12,372 bases of DNA from JAGLQA01 sp023135565 (GCA_030639305.1 DAOWCY010000208.1:1-12372); one strand, 5' to 3'. Counted from the first letter of the stretch, positions 1 through 7,192 are shown. Notes: generated by a model not told the origin, from the sequence alone. A program made the numbers and translations.

Positions 1-1840
1 GGCTTATAATTGCGACGATAGTACCGACCAACACTCCATTTTGCCATAAGGTAATCTTTAAATCACCGGCCACTCCGGGAGCCGCCCAGGTAATGTTTTG
101 CGTAGAACCGGCCTGCCAGTTCTCGCCGCCATCAGGCGATGTCACTTTTATCCCTTTTATCGTAAAAGAGGCGTCACTAAAATCGGCAATAGCAGTGCCG
201 ATCTCTTTGATCTTGATCGTATACCCGTTTCCTACCTGGGCTGTGCCGCTTGTGTGCTGCCCCACTGTCCAGGAGTAGACTCCTAAATCCGGGACTACCG
301 GCGTGGCTATAGTACCGACCACCGCTCCATTTTGCCAGAGGGTTATTTTCACATTTTCAGACAATCCCGATGCGGACCAGGTTATATTACCGATGGAACC
401 GGCCTGCCAGTTTTCTCCACCGTTGGGGCCGGTTATGGTAATACCCGGCTGTGGTTCAACAATAGAAAACAACTGGTCACCGCTATCCTGGAGATCGGGA
501 TTATCAACGGAGACCACTTTGATTTTGTAATTATCGCCCGGCAGAGTCATGCCTAAGGGGGCTTCCGGTTCCTCTATGTGGCTGCACATGCCGACCTGCC
601 ATTCATAACTGCCTGTATTTTCGATGTTGTCTGCGATTAAATAGTCCGTGCCGGGGATAGTTTTGACCAGGAGCAGTTGAACATTCCCGGTAAAGTATGA
701 GTTGTCCCAGGTAATCGTGCGCAGGCTGCCCTGTTCCCAGGTTTCCCCACCGTTGGGACTGGTCACATTTATATCGCCGATAGAGAAATTTACGTTAGAG
801 AAATCATCATATGAATCATCCATCATAGAGACTTTGATGCGGTAATCATCGCCGGTCTGGGCGCTGCCGTTTATATAATCGCCCACAGTCCAGGTGATCG
901 AGCCGTTTTCGATAGGCAGGTTAGTAGCTAAAGTACCGAAGAAGCTGTCGTTTTTATAAAGTTCGAGTCGTATTTTTCCCGACAGGCCGTTAGATTCCCA
1001 TATGACCTGGTCACTTTTCCGGGCAGCCAGGGTTTCGTTTCCTTGGGGGGAACGCACTCTCAGGAAAGTTGAACCTTCCGGGATATAAATCGTCGGCCCG
1101 CCATAATAAGTCCCGCATCTTTCTAAATAATCCGCATATCCGCTTGCTGCATTCTGGTTGATCTCTGACATCGATCTGTTACCAAGTCCGATTATTAGCC
1201 AAAGTGCGTAAGTTCCAATACCTATGAATCTATCAGATTCACTAAGGTATCCTATTATAGCTTCATATGTATACGTTCTAAACTCAAAAAGGGTAGCTAC
1301 GTCATTACCATAAAAGGGATCAATAAAAGTAACGTGCGAAATATTCGGTACCATAGTTGGACCCTCATCCTCTTTATAACCTTTTACAATGATGGCATGA
1401 TTATTGGCGTATCTATCTAAAGTTGGTAGGATCGATGGCTGGCCGACCCTCAAACCTTCTGTAATCCTCGATAACATGTAATTTTTACTGCTTTCACTAA
1501 TTGGATCGGCAATATCTAAACCGGCCGGACCTGCGTATTTATTTACAGCTCTTGCTATTTGATAGACATGAAGTCCTTTGTCCGGATATGGATAGTCGCA
1601 GCAAAAAGGGTCGAAGGCAAGAATCTCCTGGGTTATGCCATAGTTCCACTTATAACGGGCCCACATTACTACACAGGCATGAGCACACCACATGTTGTGT
1701 AATTGAGGGACCCAACTGATTGGTAAGTCCCTCTCCGGAGGAAAAACAGGATCAGTTGTGCAGGTGACGGTGATTTTGTTGTATGATACACAAATATATA
1801 CTATTAAAATAGCTATAATAAGAAAAACTTTCTTTTTCAT
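1..1840 (-). CDS. Secreted papain-like (C39/C70-type) cysteine peptidase with Kre9/Knh1-type Ig-like repeats, 3'-truncated by window edge
   Basis: The frame is open from the ATG at 1840 to the left edge (613 codons, no stop), so the C-terminus is missing. GGAGG lies 5 nt before the ATG. Residues 5-20 form a hydrophobic signal or anchor segment after KKK. Residues about 40-210 look like a papain-fold peptidase: Q46 and C52 have the papain oxyanion-Gln/Cys spacing (PQLHNMWCAHAC), H148 lies in NNHAIIV and D174 in HVTFIDP, giving a Gln-Cys-His-Asp set. From about residue 259 come repeats beginning near 259, 357, 465 and 562 (SPNGGE-W-GS-ITW ... LWQNG-VGT ... G-Y-WTVG ... Y-IKI), the pattern of the Kre9/Knh1-type Ig-like domain (Pfam PF10342). 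The fourth is cut by the edge. The protein is probably exported and surface-associated, cleaving a peptide or protein substrate. It follows the 263-residue secreted protein by 27 bp, so the two are likely co-transcribed. The peptidase fold is recognised by motif only; substrate and anchoring are unknown. Confidence 0.8.
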   Translation of the reverse strand, partial: MKKKVFLIIAILIVYICVSYNKITVTCTTDPVFPPERDLPISWVPQLHNMWCAHACVVMWARYKWNYGITQEILAFDPFCCDYPYPDKGLHVYQIARAVNKYAGPAGLDIADPISESSKNYMLSRITEGLRVGQPSILPTLDRYANNHAIIVKGYKEDEGPTMVPNISHVTFIDPFYGNDVATLFEFRTYTYEAIIGYLSESDRFIGIGTYALWLIIGLGNRSMSEINQNAASGYADYLERCGTYYGGPTIYIPEGSTFLRVRSPQGNETLAARKSDQVIWESNGLSGKIRLELYKNDSFFGTLATNLPIENGSITWTVGDYINGSAQTGDDYRIKVSMMDDSYDDFSNVNFSIGDINVTSPNGGETWEQGSLRTITWDNSYFTGNVQLLLVKTIPGTDYLIADNIENTGSYEWQVGMCSHIEEPEAPLGMTLPGDNYKIKVVSVDNPDLQDSGDQLFSIVEPQPGITITGPNGGENWQAGSIGNITWSASGLSENVKITLWQNGAVVGTIATPVVPDLGVYSWTVGQHTSGTAQVGNGYTIKIKEIGTAIADFSDASFTIKGIKVTSPDGGENWQAGSTQNITWAAPGVAGDLKITLWQNGVLVGTIVAIIS

Positions 1841-1867
1841 GATAGCCTCCATTAGACAATGGGTCTT

Positions 1868-2659
1868 CTAATTTTTAATCTTTTTTAAAAAAAGGGCTTC
1901 GCTCTCGATCAAATCAGTAAGAATTGAATCGACTTCCCTTTTACAGCCCTGGATAGTATATTTCTTGAATAACGCCATCCTAAACTCTTTAATAGATGTG
2001 TATTTTTCTTTTTTTTTGAGTACAAATAGAGTGTTTCTCGAGTCCAGGTAAAATGTTTTATTTTCGGTATTTAGCCTTAACATTGGATAGCGGACTGAAC
2101 TGCCCACATAACATTCATATTCGATAGATTGAATTTGTAATCCGGCAATTGTTGGATCGTGATGGGTAGCAAAAAAATCTTTTACATCATCTATTGTTTT
2201 TATAGGATTTATCTTAAGTCCTTTTGCGCCAAACCCCGCTCCCGACCATAAACCTGAATCCTCTAAACTCATTCGGCAAACAACATCGCCTGTACTATCG
2301 TGGATGTCCATATTAATGAATTTTTCTGCTCTATGAAAGGTTGTGTTCTTGGCCGCAGCAATTTTCCCAACATATAAGGCAGAGTCTTCTTTCAATAACT
2401 CAGGTAAAAGCCTATCGCCTTTGCTGATTTCACCGTATGAGCGCACCCCCTTCCGTGGTGTGAAATTTCTTTTGATTGCATATTTCAAATCCACTAAAAT
2501 TTCTTCCCTGGTTTGTGGATATGGAATAGGCACATATGATGGGCTTTTGGGATCCTGCAATTCCTCCAAAGGTATGGGCGGATACCTTTTCTCCCCCTGC
2601 AAAAGTAAACTTAACGTGAAGACTACCGCAATTAACAACAATAATTTCTTAGCAGTCAT
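1868..2659 (-). CDS. Secreted protein of unknown function, 263 aa
   Basis: I do not recognise the family. The start is placed at the second in-frame ATG (2659). GGAGG lies exactly 5 nt upstream of it, whereas the earlier ATG (2671) overlaps that ribosome site and has none of its own. Residues 6-21 are a hydrophobic signal-peptide-like stretch after TAKK, with no clear lipobox. The mature part begins Pro-rich (RYPPIPLEEL, SYVPIPYP). It continues with a helical basic part (about 50-70), a mixed alpha/beta middle containing a Gly-rich stretch (GLWSGAGFGAKG, about 136-148), and a Lys-rich helical C-terminus. The three cysteines of the mature part are C128, C182 and C239. It is the promoter-proximal gene of the unit with the secreted cysteine peptidase, so a role as its inhibitor, chaperone or substrate is possible. 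That is inference from position only. Confidence 0.75.
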   Translation of the reverse strand: MTAKKLLLLIAVVFTLSLLLQGEKRYPPIPLEELQDPKSPSYVPIPYPQTREEILVDLKYAIKRNFTPRKGVRSYGEISKGDRLLPELLKEDSALYVGKIAAAKNTTFHRAEKFINMDIHDSTGDVVCRMSLEDSGLWSGAGFGAKGLKINPIKTIDDVKDFFATHHDPTIAGLQIQSIEYECYVGSSVRYPMLRLNTENKTFYLDSRNTLFVLKKKEKYTSIKEFRMALFKKYTIQGCKREVDSILTDLIESEALFLKKIKN

Positions 2660-2664
2660 TTTTA

Positions 2665-2669
2665 CCTCC
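2665..2669 (-). promoter_or_regulatory. Ribosome binding site that decides the start of the 263-aa secreted protein
   Basis: GGAGG on the minus strand is followed by TAAAA and then ATG at 2659. The upstream in-frame ATG at 2671 overlaps this site and has no comparable site of its own, so the shorter product is favoured. Confidence 0.75.
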
Positions 2670-2689
2670 ATGCTATTATTTTAAAATTG

Positions 2690-2718
2690 AGATTAGCATA
2701 CTCTTATTAAAAGTTCAA
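2690..2718 (-). promoter_or_regulatory. Candidate promoter of the secreted protein/peptidase operon
   Basis: On the minus strand TTGAAC (2718-2713) is followed after 17 bp by TAATCT (2695-2690), with TGC directly before the -10 element (extended -10). The -35 matches consensus at 4 of 6 positions and the -10 at only 3 of 6, so this is a moderate candidate. It would start transcription about 25 nt upstream of the ATG at 2659. Confidence 0.4.
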
Positions 2719-2978
2719 GCATTTCAAACAAAAAAATACCCGTTTTTATCCATGGGCAATACCTGTTTATGATGTCCGTGCCGTTTTATCAAGCCTTTTT
2801 TTAATGATTTTTTTCATAATTATACCTGATAAAACAAAAATTAAACTTACGATTTGAAATAAAGTAAGCGAAAAGAATCTAAAATTTGAATCATGAAGAT
2901 AAAAAACATCACCTCTAAAATATTCAAAGGAAAGGAAAGGGGACAGGCAATCATGAAGAACTACTGTGAAATTACTTT

Positions 2979-3059
2979 TTGCCTTCGGCGACCCTGCCGG
3001 GGGCCAAACTTTTGTAAAAGTTTGAACAAAACTTTTGATGACTGAGAAGCAAAAGCGCT
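2979..3059 (+). repeat. Modular palindromic repeat, copy A
   Basis: Begins TTGCCTTCGGCGACC, continues with CTGCCGGGGGCC, then the stem CAAACTTTT/AAAAGTTTG, then CAAAACTTTTGATGA and ends CAAAAGCGCT. The same ordered blocks recur at 7240-7343 and 12193-12269, and in modified form at 5117-5183, all in this orientation. No protein is encoded by the family itself, which resembles non-autonomous REP/MITE-like intergenic elements. Confidence 0.8.
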
Positions 3060-3100
3060 ATAGGTCATGGGATATGATCTGATTTTTTCAACGAATTAAC

Positions 3101-3129
3101 TTGACAAAACCCGGAATAGAAACTATATT
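3101..3129 (+). promoter_or_regulatory. Strong sigma-70-type promoter of the antitoxin-like gene
   Basis: Perfect TTGACA at 3101-3106, a 17-bp spacer and TATATT at 3124-3129. It is the best promoter match in the window and sits 30 bp ahead of the antitoxin-like start codon. Confidence 0.85.
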
Positions 3130-3146
3130 TATATTGATCTATAGTT
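3121..3146. promoter_or_regulatory. Inverted repeat over the -10 region, candidate autoregulatory operator
   Basis: AACTATA (3121-3127) and TATAGTT (3140-3146) are a perfect 7-bp inverted repeat with a 12-bp centre, overlapping the -10 element and probable start of transcription. Antitoxins commonly repress their own promoter through such sites; binding here is inferred. Confidence 0.45.
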
Positions 3147-3158
3147 AAGGAGGTCGAT

Positions 3159-3362
3159 ATGCCTGAAGTGGTATTTGAGTCGCAGTTGCTAAAAGACGGG
3201 CATTTGTATTGTCCGACGAAATATGCGATGCCGAAAGCTAAATATAAAGTGATTGTTTCGCTGCCAGAGAAAGATGCGGCGGAATCTGAGATCGAACTGG
3301 CGGCTGTAACAGACCTTTCCGAAGAAGAAGTAGATTATTATATGAACCTGGAAAATAAGTAA
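3159..3362 (+). CDS. Small antitoxin-like protein, 67 aa
   Basis: Preceded by AAGGAGG 5 nt before the ATG and by a near-consensus promoter, so it is very probably a real expressed gene. The N-terminal half (VFESQLLKDGHLYCP, then KAKYKVIVSLPE) looks like the short beta-strand DNA-binding fold of AbrB/MazE-like antitoxins. The C-terminal half is acidic (EIELAAVTDLSEEEVDYYMNLE), as expected for a toxin-binding tail. The family is not certain. Its stop codon directly abuts an ATG (TAA then ATG), and 35 bp later begins a readable C-terminal piece of a PIN-domain toxin, so the gene most likely was the antitoxin of a VapBC-type pair whose toxin has decayed. An inverted repeat over the promoter would fit autorepression. 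Without an intact toxin it may now be an orphan regulator. Confidence 0.7.
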   Translation: MPEVVFESQLLKDGHLYCPTKYAMPKAKYKVIVSLPEKDAAESEIELAAVTDLSEEEVDYYMNLENK

Positions 3363-3541
3363 ATGATAATCGGACAGACTGTACCGTTGAAGAGTAAGAT
3401 CGAAATCGAGATAAAACCCAACTAAGAAACGCATTAGATATCTACGCAGACAAAAATATCGATATAGTCGATGCCATCTTATTAGCCCGTTCTACACAAT
3501 GTTTAGGAGTTCTTTCTTTTGACAAAGATTTGAAGAAATAA
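3363..3541 (+). pseudogene. Remnant of a PIN-domain (VapC-type) toxin
   Basis: An ATG at 3363 abuts the antitoxin stop but its frame closes after 20 codons (TAA at 3423). In another frame, 3398-3541 encodes a typical PIN-domain C-terminus ending at TAA: LRNALDIYADKNIDIVDAI, then a stretch ending GVLSFDKDLKK. It contains the Asp of the IDxxDA motif and the Asp of the SFDKD motif, two of the PIN acidic positions. The N-terminal part with the DTN motif and the central acidic residue is absent, so only about 45 of an expected 130-140 residues remain. The sequence shows both a frame change and a large internal loss, consistent with toxin inactivation while the antitoxin was kept. A sequencing error could explain the frame change but not the missing N-terminal half. 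Confidence 0.7.
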
Positions 3542-3607
3542 ACGTTGAGAAAGAGAGATGACAGGGCAGCCGCGTTGATTTTTGGTCATATTATCTTTTA
3601 TCGGTGT

Positions 3608-3627
3608 TCAGCGGTGATTATTCCCGG
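3608..3627 (+). repeat. Short dispersed sequence shared with 12152-12175
   Basis: TCAGCGGTGATTATTC followed by CCGG here corresponds to TCAGCGGTAACTATTC followed by AGTTCCGG at 12152. Both are intergenic and in the same orientation, so this is probably a relic of another small dispersed repeat. Confidence 0.4.
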
Positions 3628-3660
3628 CTAAAATAGTTCGCGGTAATTGTAGAGCGCCCC

Positions 3661-3691
3661 TCATCACTCATCATTCATAACTCATAATTCA
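3661..3691. repeat. Heptanucleotide tandem repeat overlapping the CHAT gene stop
   Basis: TCATCAC, TCATCAT, TCATAAC, TCATAAT and TCA follow one another (consensus TCATNAY, about 4.4 units). The last TCA is the complement of the TGA stop of the CHAT-STAND-TPR gene. It resembles short tandemly repeated heptamers known from intergenic spaces in other bacteria. Confidence 0.7.
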
Positions 3692-4720
3692 GCACCTATC
3701 GAGCCACTCCGCCACCACTTTCGTATCGGGATGATCCGGCCCGAAGAAATGATTAAAGATGTCATATGCCTGTTGGAGATACTCCCTGGCCCTGTCCTTT
3801 TGCCCCTGCTGGAGAAATATCACCCCCAGGTTATTCGATAATGTTGCCACATTGGAATGATTTTTGCCATAAATTTTTTTAAAGATTCCCAACGCCTGCT
3901 CAAGATAAGCAGTGGCTTTTTTCTTGTCACCTAAAGCATACCAGACTCCTCCCAGGTTATTCAAGGCAGTGGCTACATTCGGATGGGTATCTCCATAAAC
4001 TTTCTTCCAGATTCCCAACGCCTGCTCAAGATAAGCAGTGGCTTTTTTACTGTCCCCTAAGACATTCCACGTCCCTCCTAGGTTATTTAAACGAAAGGCT
4101 ACATCCGGATGCTGGTCGCCAAACACGATGAGATCGATCCTAAGCGCCTGCTCAAAATAGTCGATGGCTTTATTATGTTCTCCTAAAGCTTGCCATGCGA
4201 GTCCAAGGTTATTCAAACCGATGGCCACCTGGGGATGTTCCTCTGGATAAACTTTTCGTAATATTTCCATTGCCTGCTGAAAATAGTTGATAGCTTTTTT
4301 AGGTTTGCCAAGATTTCTCCACACCTCTCCTAGGTTATTTAAATCTCTGGCTAAACTCGGATGCTGATCATCGGACAAGTTGCGGTCAATAGCCAATGCC
4401 TGCTTAAAATAGTCGATGGCTTTTTGGGGTTCGCCTAAAGTTCTCCACGTCTCTCCTAAGTTATTCAAAGTTGCAGCCATATCCCGGTGCTGCTCGCTAG
4501 ACACGGCGCGGTCGATATCTAATGCCTGTTGAAAATAGTCGCGGGCTTTTTTGTGTTCACCCAGTGCTCTCCAGACTTCTCCAAGGTTGTTCATATCCCT
4601 GGCTACATTTGGACACTTATCTCCAAACACGATTCGGTCGATTTCTAATGCCCATTCAAGATATTTGATGGCTTTTCGGTGCTCACTCAGGATATTGAGA
4701 ACAGATGCAAGTGCGTTTAA
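3689..4720 (-). repeat. 126-bp tandem repeat encoding the TPR array
   Basis: The TPR units have an exact 42-codon period. At DNA level some neighbours are almost identical: a block of 39 bases starting AGATTCCCAACGCC is the same at 3883 and at 4009, exactly 126 bp apart. This points to recent unit duplication or gene conversion. Confidence 0.85.
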
Positions 4721-7174
4721 CAGGAAGGCGTCGTGCTCGTTGGCTAAGACCTGGTCTTTCTCGTCCAGCACCCAGCGCCCCACCCGGACAGACTCCCGGA
4801 AAGCCAACCGCTCCCGCAGATAATTGACCAACGCACCGCCCTGTTGGGAGGCCACGTCCTCCCGGCCGCAGCCCAGGGCATGGAAAATCCACTCCTCGGT
4901 CTGTATAGGATCAAAGGAACCGGAGGCCGAACAGGTCTCTTCATAATAGGCAAAAGCAGCTTCAAAACAGGAAAGCAGTTCGGAATTTCCTAAACCTTGC
5001 AGCAGTTCTTCCCGCAAAAGCGGCGTCACCTGGAAAATATCCCGCGCCTGCTCCTGCTCCACGAGACTTAAATCGATGCCCCGGTCTAATAATTCTTGCC
5101 AACCTTCTCCAGGATCTTGCCTTCGGCGACCAGGGGGCGCTTTTGGAAAACTGCCCCCTGGACCCCCGCAAAACTTTTGATTATCTTCATTAACAGATGC
5201 TATTTTTTCAACTCCAGCCAATTGTACAGGTATGCGGTAAATGCAAAAATAAGACAAAAACCGGGTCAACCCCTCACCGCCGCAGTTCAACAATTCCCGC
5301 AGCACATGCCGGCGGATAAACTCCTCCCGCTCGCCTTTTACGGCGGCCAAAAGCCGCGGCACATCAGCTTGAGCCATCTGGCCGACGAGCACATCTATCC
5401 ACTCCAATAAACGCGGATTACCAAAACCGGCTTTCAACAATTCTTCCCCAACCTTACTGTCCGGGTAATAAAAGATGTGCTTTAACTCCCTGGCTTTCTT
5501 TTGCAGCTCCGCTTCCCGGAACCCGTGCAGCGACACCGGGGCCAACCACTCTTTAACCAAATCAACGCCTTCCTCCTCTATGGAAAAAGAATACCGGCTG
5601 GTAAACATGACCTGCGTCATCTTACCGCTGTGCGGCAAATATGTCAACAAAACCCTTAACAAATCCGCCGCTTCGGGAACCAATTCCCCGGGCTCACCCC
5701 GGCCCGCTCCCTCTATGTTCTGCTCGAAATCATCGAAAAGCAGCAAATATTTCTTCTCCTTAAAAATAGGTACACACAACTTCGCTACCTTCTCCTTCAT
5801 CTCCGCTTCGGCTTTGAGGATTTGACCGCCTTTCTCATCTTCGGCGATCACAAAGGCTTTCTCTAATGCCGCTGCCAGGGTCACCGAATCCAACCTGCCG
5901 TGCACGATAATCAACGTATGATCGGGGAAACGCTCGCTGATCTTCCCGCTCAAGCAGCTTTTACCCAACCCCCCGGCCCCGTGCAGCAGCAGCCCCACTT
6001 TGTCGAAATCCTTTTTCAATACTCGCAAGCTGCGCTGCACCTGCCGCCTGCGCCCCACAAATCCTTCAGCCAGCACCTTGACCCGGCTCTGCCTCAAATA
6101 AGTGTGCAGCAAACGCCGCGCCTGGGGTTTGCTTTCCTGGCCTTCCGTCACCAACGCACCGGGGCTTTCACCTCCGCAAAACAACCGCAGCAGCGGCCAG
6201 GCCGGGTTCGGACTGCCGCCAAAACGGGTAAGCAATTCGTGACGGGCCCGCCGCACCGCATCTAAAAGCCCTCTGCCGCGGCTCAACTCCCGGTAAATCA
6301 CTTCACCGGCCAAAGTAGCCTGTCGATCTCCCACTGAGCGCCCCCAACCCAACACTGCCGGAACCCGGAACTGCTCCACCATACGCCGGGCAAAAGAGAA
6401 AGCGGCGTCGTCAAAGGCTTCCCCGGTGCGGCAGCCGGACAGGAAAATCAACTGCGGCGGATTCTCGATCAAGGCATCATTCCACAGTTGGCCGGGATAC
6501 ACGTCCTGCCTGTACCCGGTGTCATCCTCCATCACGAAAAAAGGCTGTCCTTTTTTGTCGATATCGGCATGGCCGGAAAGATGCACCACGTCGTACCGGG
6601 TTTTCGTCAACTGTTCCCGCAGCCCCTCTAAAGACCCGGAATCTTCCACTTCCATGTCTACGGCCAGTTTGTCGGTGATGTGGAAAATGGCTTCTTCTTC
6701 TTTCTCGAAATCCAGCACCGGCTCCACATCCAGGGCGGAACAGGCCATAAACAGTATTTTTAAAGGCCGGTTTTGCGCTTCGGTTTGTTTTCCTTTGCCC
6801 CAATCGCTTACCCGGCGCACTAAATGCAGGCGGTGCGCCGTCAGCGCCTGACCCTGGAAAGCCAACAGCTCGAAAGGCCAATCCGCGGTTTCCGGGCAGG
6901 TGGTTAGACAGATGTTCAGCGCCTCATCCTGACCGGCTGCTTCGTCCAAAGCCTTTTGCAAACGTCCCCCCCCGTCTAAAAAAGCGAAAAGTTTTTCGCC
7001 TGCTTTTATTAATTGTGCCGGATGTTGTTTGTTTTTGCCCCAATCTTCTTTTTTTATGTCTTTTCCCGAAACCTGGAAACTATCGTTTTTTTGTGTAGTT
7101 TCGTTTAGGAAAGTCACCCGGAATAGATTTTCTTTTTCTTTCTTTTCGATTGTCACGTTATATTTCGTATCCAT
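3689..7174 (-). CDS. CHAT caspase-like protease fused to a STAND NTPase and eight TPRs, 1161 aa
   Basis: The N-terminus (1-130) is an unrecognised leader. A CHAT peptidase domain spans about 135-335, with catalytic His202 in HLSGHAD and Cys248 in LIFLSGCRTG. A STAND/NB-ARC-like NTPase follows: Walker A GAGGLGKS (399-406), Walker B LLLFDDFE (477-484), the sensor-like TSRY (525-528), GNPRLL (585-590) and a helical/winged part to about 740. Eight 42-residue kinesin-light-chain-type TPRs begin at 819, 861, 903, 945, 987, 1029, 1071 and 1113 (LNNLGxxWxxLG ... A-DYFxQAL-I). In such proteins the TPRs sense a ligand or partner, the NTPase oligomerises and the protease is released; known relatives act in defence or cell-death-like responses. 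The substrate is unknown and no obvious one is adjacent. GGAG lies 7 nt before the ATG, and a strong promoter gives it separate expression. Residues 664-686 are encoded by a palindromic repeat inserted in frame. Both catalytic residues and both nucleotide motifs are intact. Confidence 0.93.
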   Translation of the reverse strand: MDTKYNVTIEKKEKENLFRVTFLNETTQKNDSFQVSGKDIKKEDWGKNKQHPAQLIKAGEKLFAFLDGGGRLQKALDEAAGQDEALNICLTTCPETADWPFELLAFQGQALTAHRLHLVRRVSDWGKGKQTEAQNRPLKILFMACSALDVEPVLDFEKEEEAIFHITDKLAVDMEVEDSGSLEGLREQLTKTRYDVVHLSGHADIDKKGQPFFVMEDDTGYRQDVYPGQLWNDALIENPPQLIFLSGCRTGEAFDDAAFSFARRMVEQFRVPAVLGWGRSVGDRQATLAGEVIYRELSRGRGLLDAVRRARHELLTRFGGSPNPAWPLLRLFCGGESPGALVTEGQESKPQARRLLHTYLRQSRVKVLAEGFVGRRRQVQRSLRVLKKDFDKVGLLLHGAGGLGKSCLSGKISERFPDHTLIIVHGRLDSVTLAAALEKAFVIAEDEKGGQILKAEAEMKEKVAKLCVPIFKEKKYLLLFDDFEQNIEGAGRGEPGELVPEAADLLRVLLTYLPHSGKMTQVMFTSRYSFSIEEEGVDLVKEWLAPVSLHGFREAELQKKARELKHIFYYPDSKVGEELLKAGFGNPRLLEWIDVLVGQMAQADVPRLLAAVKGEREEFIRRHVLRELLNCGGEGLTRFLSYFCIYRIPVQLAGVEKIASVNEDNQKFCGGPGGSFPKAPPGRRRQDPGEGWQELLDRGIDLSLVEQEQARDIFQVTPLLREELLQGLGNSELLSCFEAAFAYYEETCSASGSFDPIQTEEWIFHALGCGREDVASQQGGALVNYLRERLAFRESVRVGRWVLDEKDQVLANEHDAFLLNALASVLNILSEHRKAIKYLEWALEIDRIVFGDKCPNVARDMNNLGEVWRALGEHKKARDYFQQALDIDRAVSSEQHRDMAATLNNLGETWRTLGEPQKAIDYFKQALAIDRNLSDDQHPSLARDLNNLGEVWRNLGKPKKAINYFQQAMEILRKVYPEEHPQVAIGLNNLGLAWQALGEHNKAIDYFEQALRIDLIVFGDQHPDVAFRLNNLGGTWNVLGDSKKATAYLEQALGIWKKVYGDTHPNVATALNNLGGVWYALGDKKKATAYLEQALGIFKKIYGKNHSNVATLSNNLGVIFLQQGQKDRAREYLQQAYDIFNHFFGPDHPDTKVVAEWLDRC
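5117..5183 (+). repeat. Modular palindromic repeat, copy B, inserted inside the CHAT-STAND gene
   Basis: Starts TTGCCTTCGGCGACC exactly as copy A and ends CAAAACTTTTGATTATCT, close to copy A's CAAAACTTTTGATGACT. The centre differs: it carries a 9-bp perfect inverted repeat CCAGGGGGC (5130-5138) / GCCCCCTGG (5153-5161) enclosing TTTTGGAAAA. On the minus strand it is read as residues about 664-686 of the CHAT-STAND protein (Gly/Pro/Arg-rich: KFCGGPGGSFPKAPPGRRR) without breaking the frame. Confidence 0.8.
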
Positions 7175-7192
7175 CTACAAGCTCCATCCCTT

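Larger units (their letters stand above)
2660..3100. other. Non-coding stretch between divergent genes
   Basis: AT-rich and without a convincing gene. It holds the candidate leftward promoter near its left end. A weak hairpin, GGGCA (2754-2758) against TACCC (2737-2741), is followed on the minus strand by seven T residues and could be a weak leftward terminator or attenuator. Repeat copy A lies at 2979-3059. A 30-codon frame starting at 2953 is made mostly of repeat sequence and is not called as a gene. Confidence 0.6.

Noticed and set aside
1501..1719. Plus-strand open frame of 72 codons
   Set aside because: It is antisense to the peptidase domain, whose catalytic motifs show the minus strand is coding.
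2953..3045. A 30-codon frame starting MKNYCEITF with a purine-rich stretch upstream
   Set aside because: Most of it is repeat copy A read through, and the encoded sequence is what the repeat gives in that frame elsewhere; no sign of a real protein.
3883..4720. CRISPR-like array because of regular repeats
   Set aside because: The regularity is the 126-bp TPR coding period, in frame throughout, without spacer/repeat structure.
4551..6851. Several long open frames on the opposite strand or in other frames of the CHAT gene (up to 141 codons)
   Set aside because: They follow the GC-rich coding sequence of the 1161-residue protein, have no ribosome sites or recognisable motifs, and the main frame is fully explained by CHAT, STAND and TPR domains.
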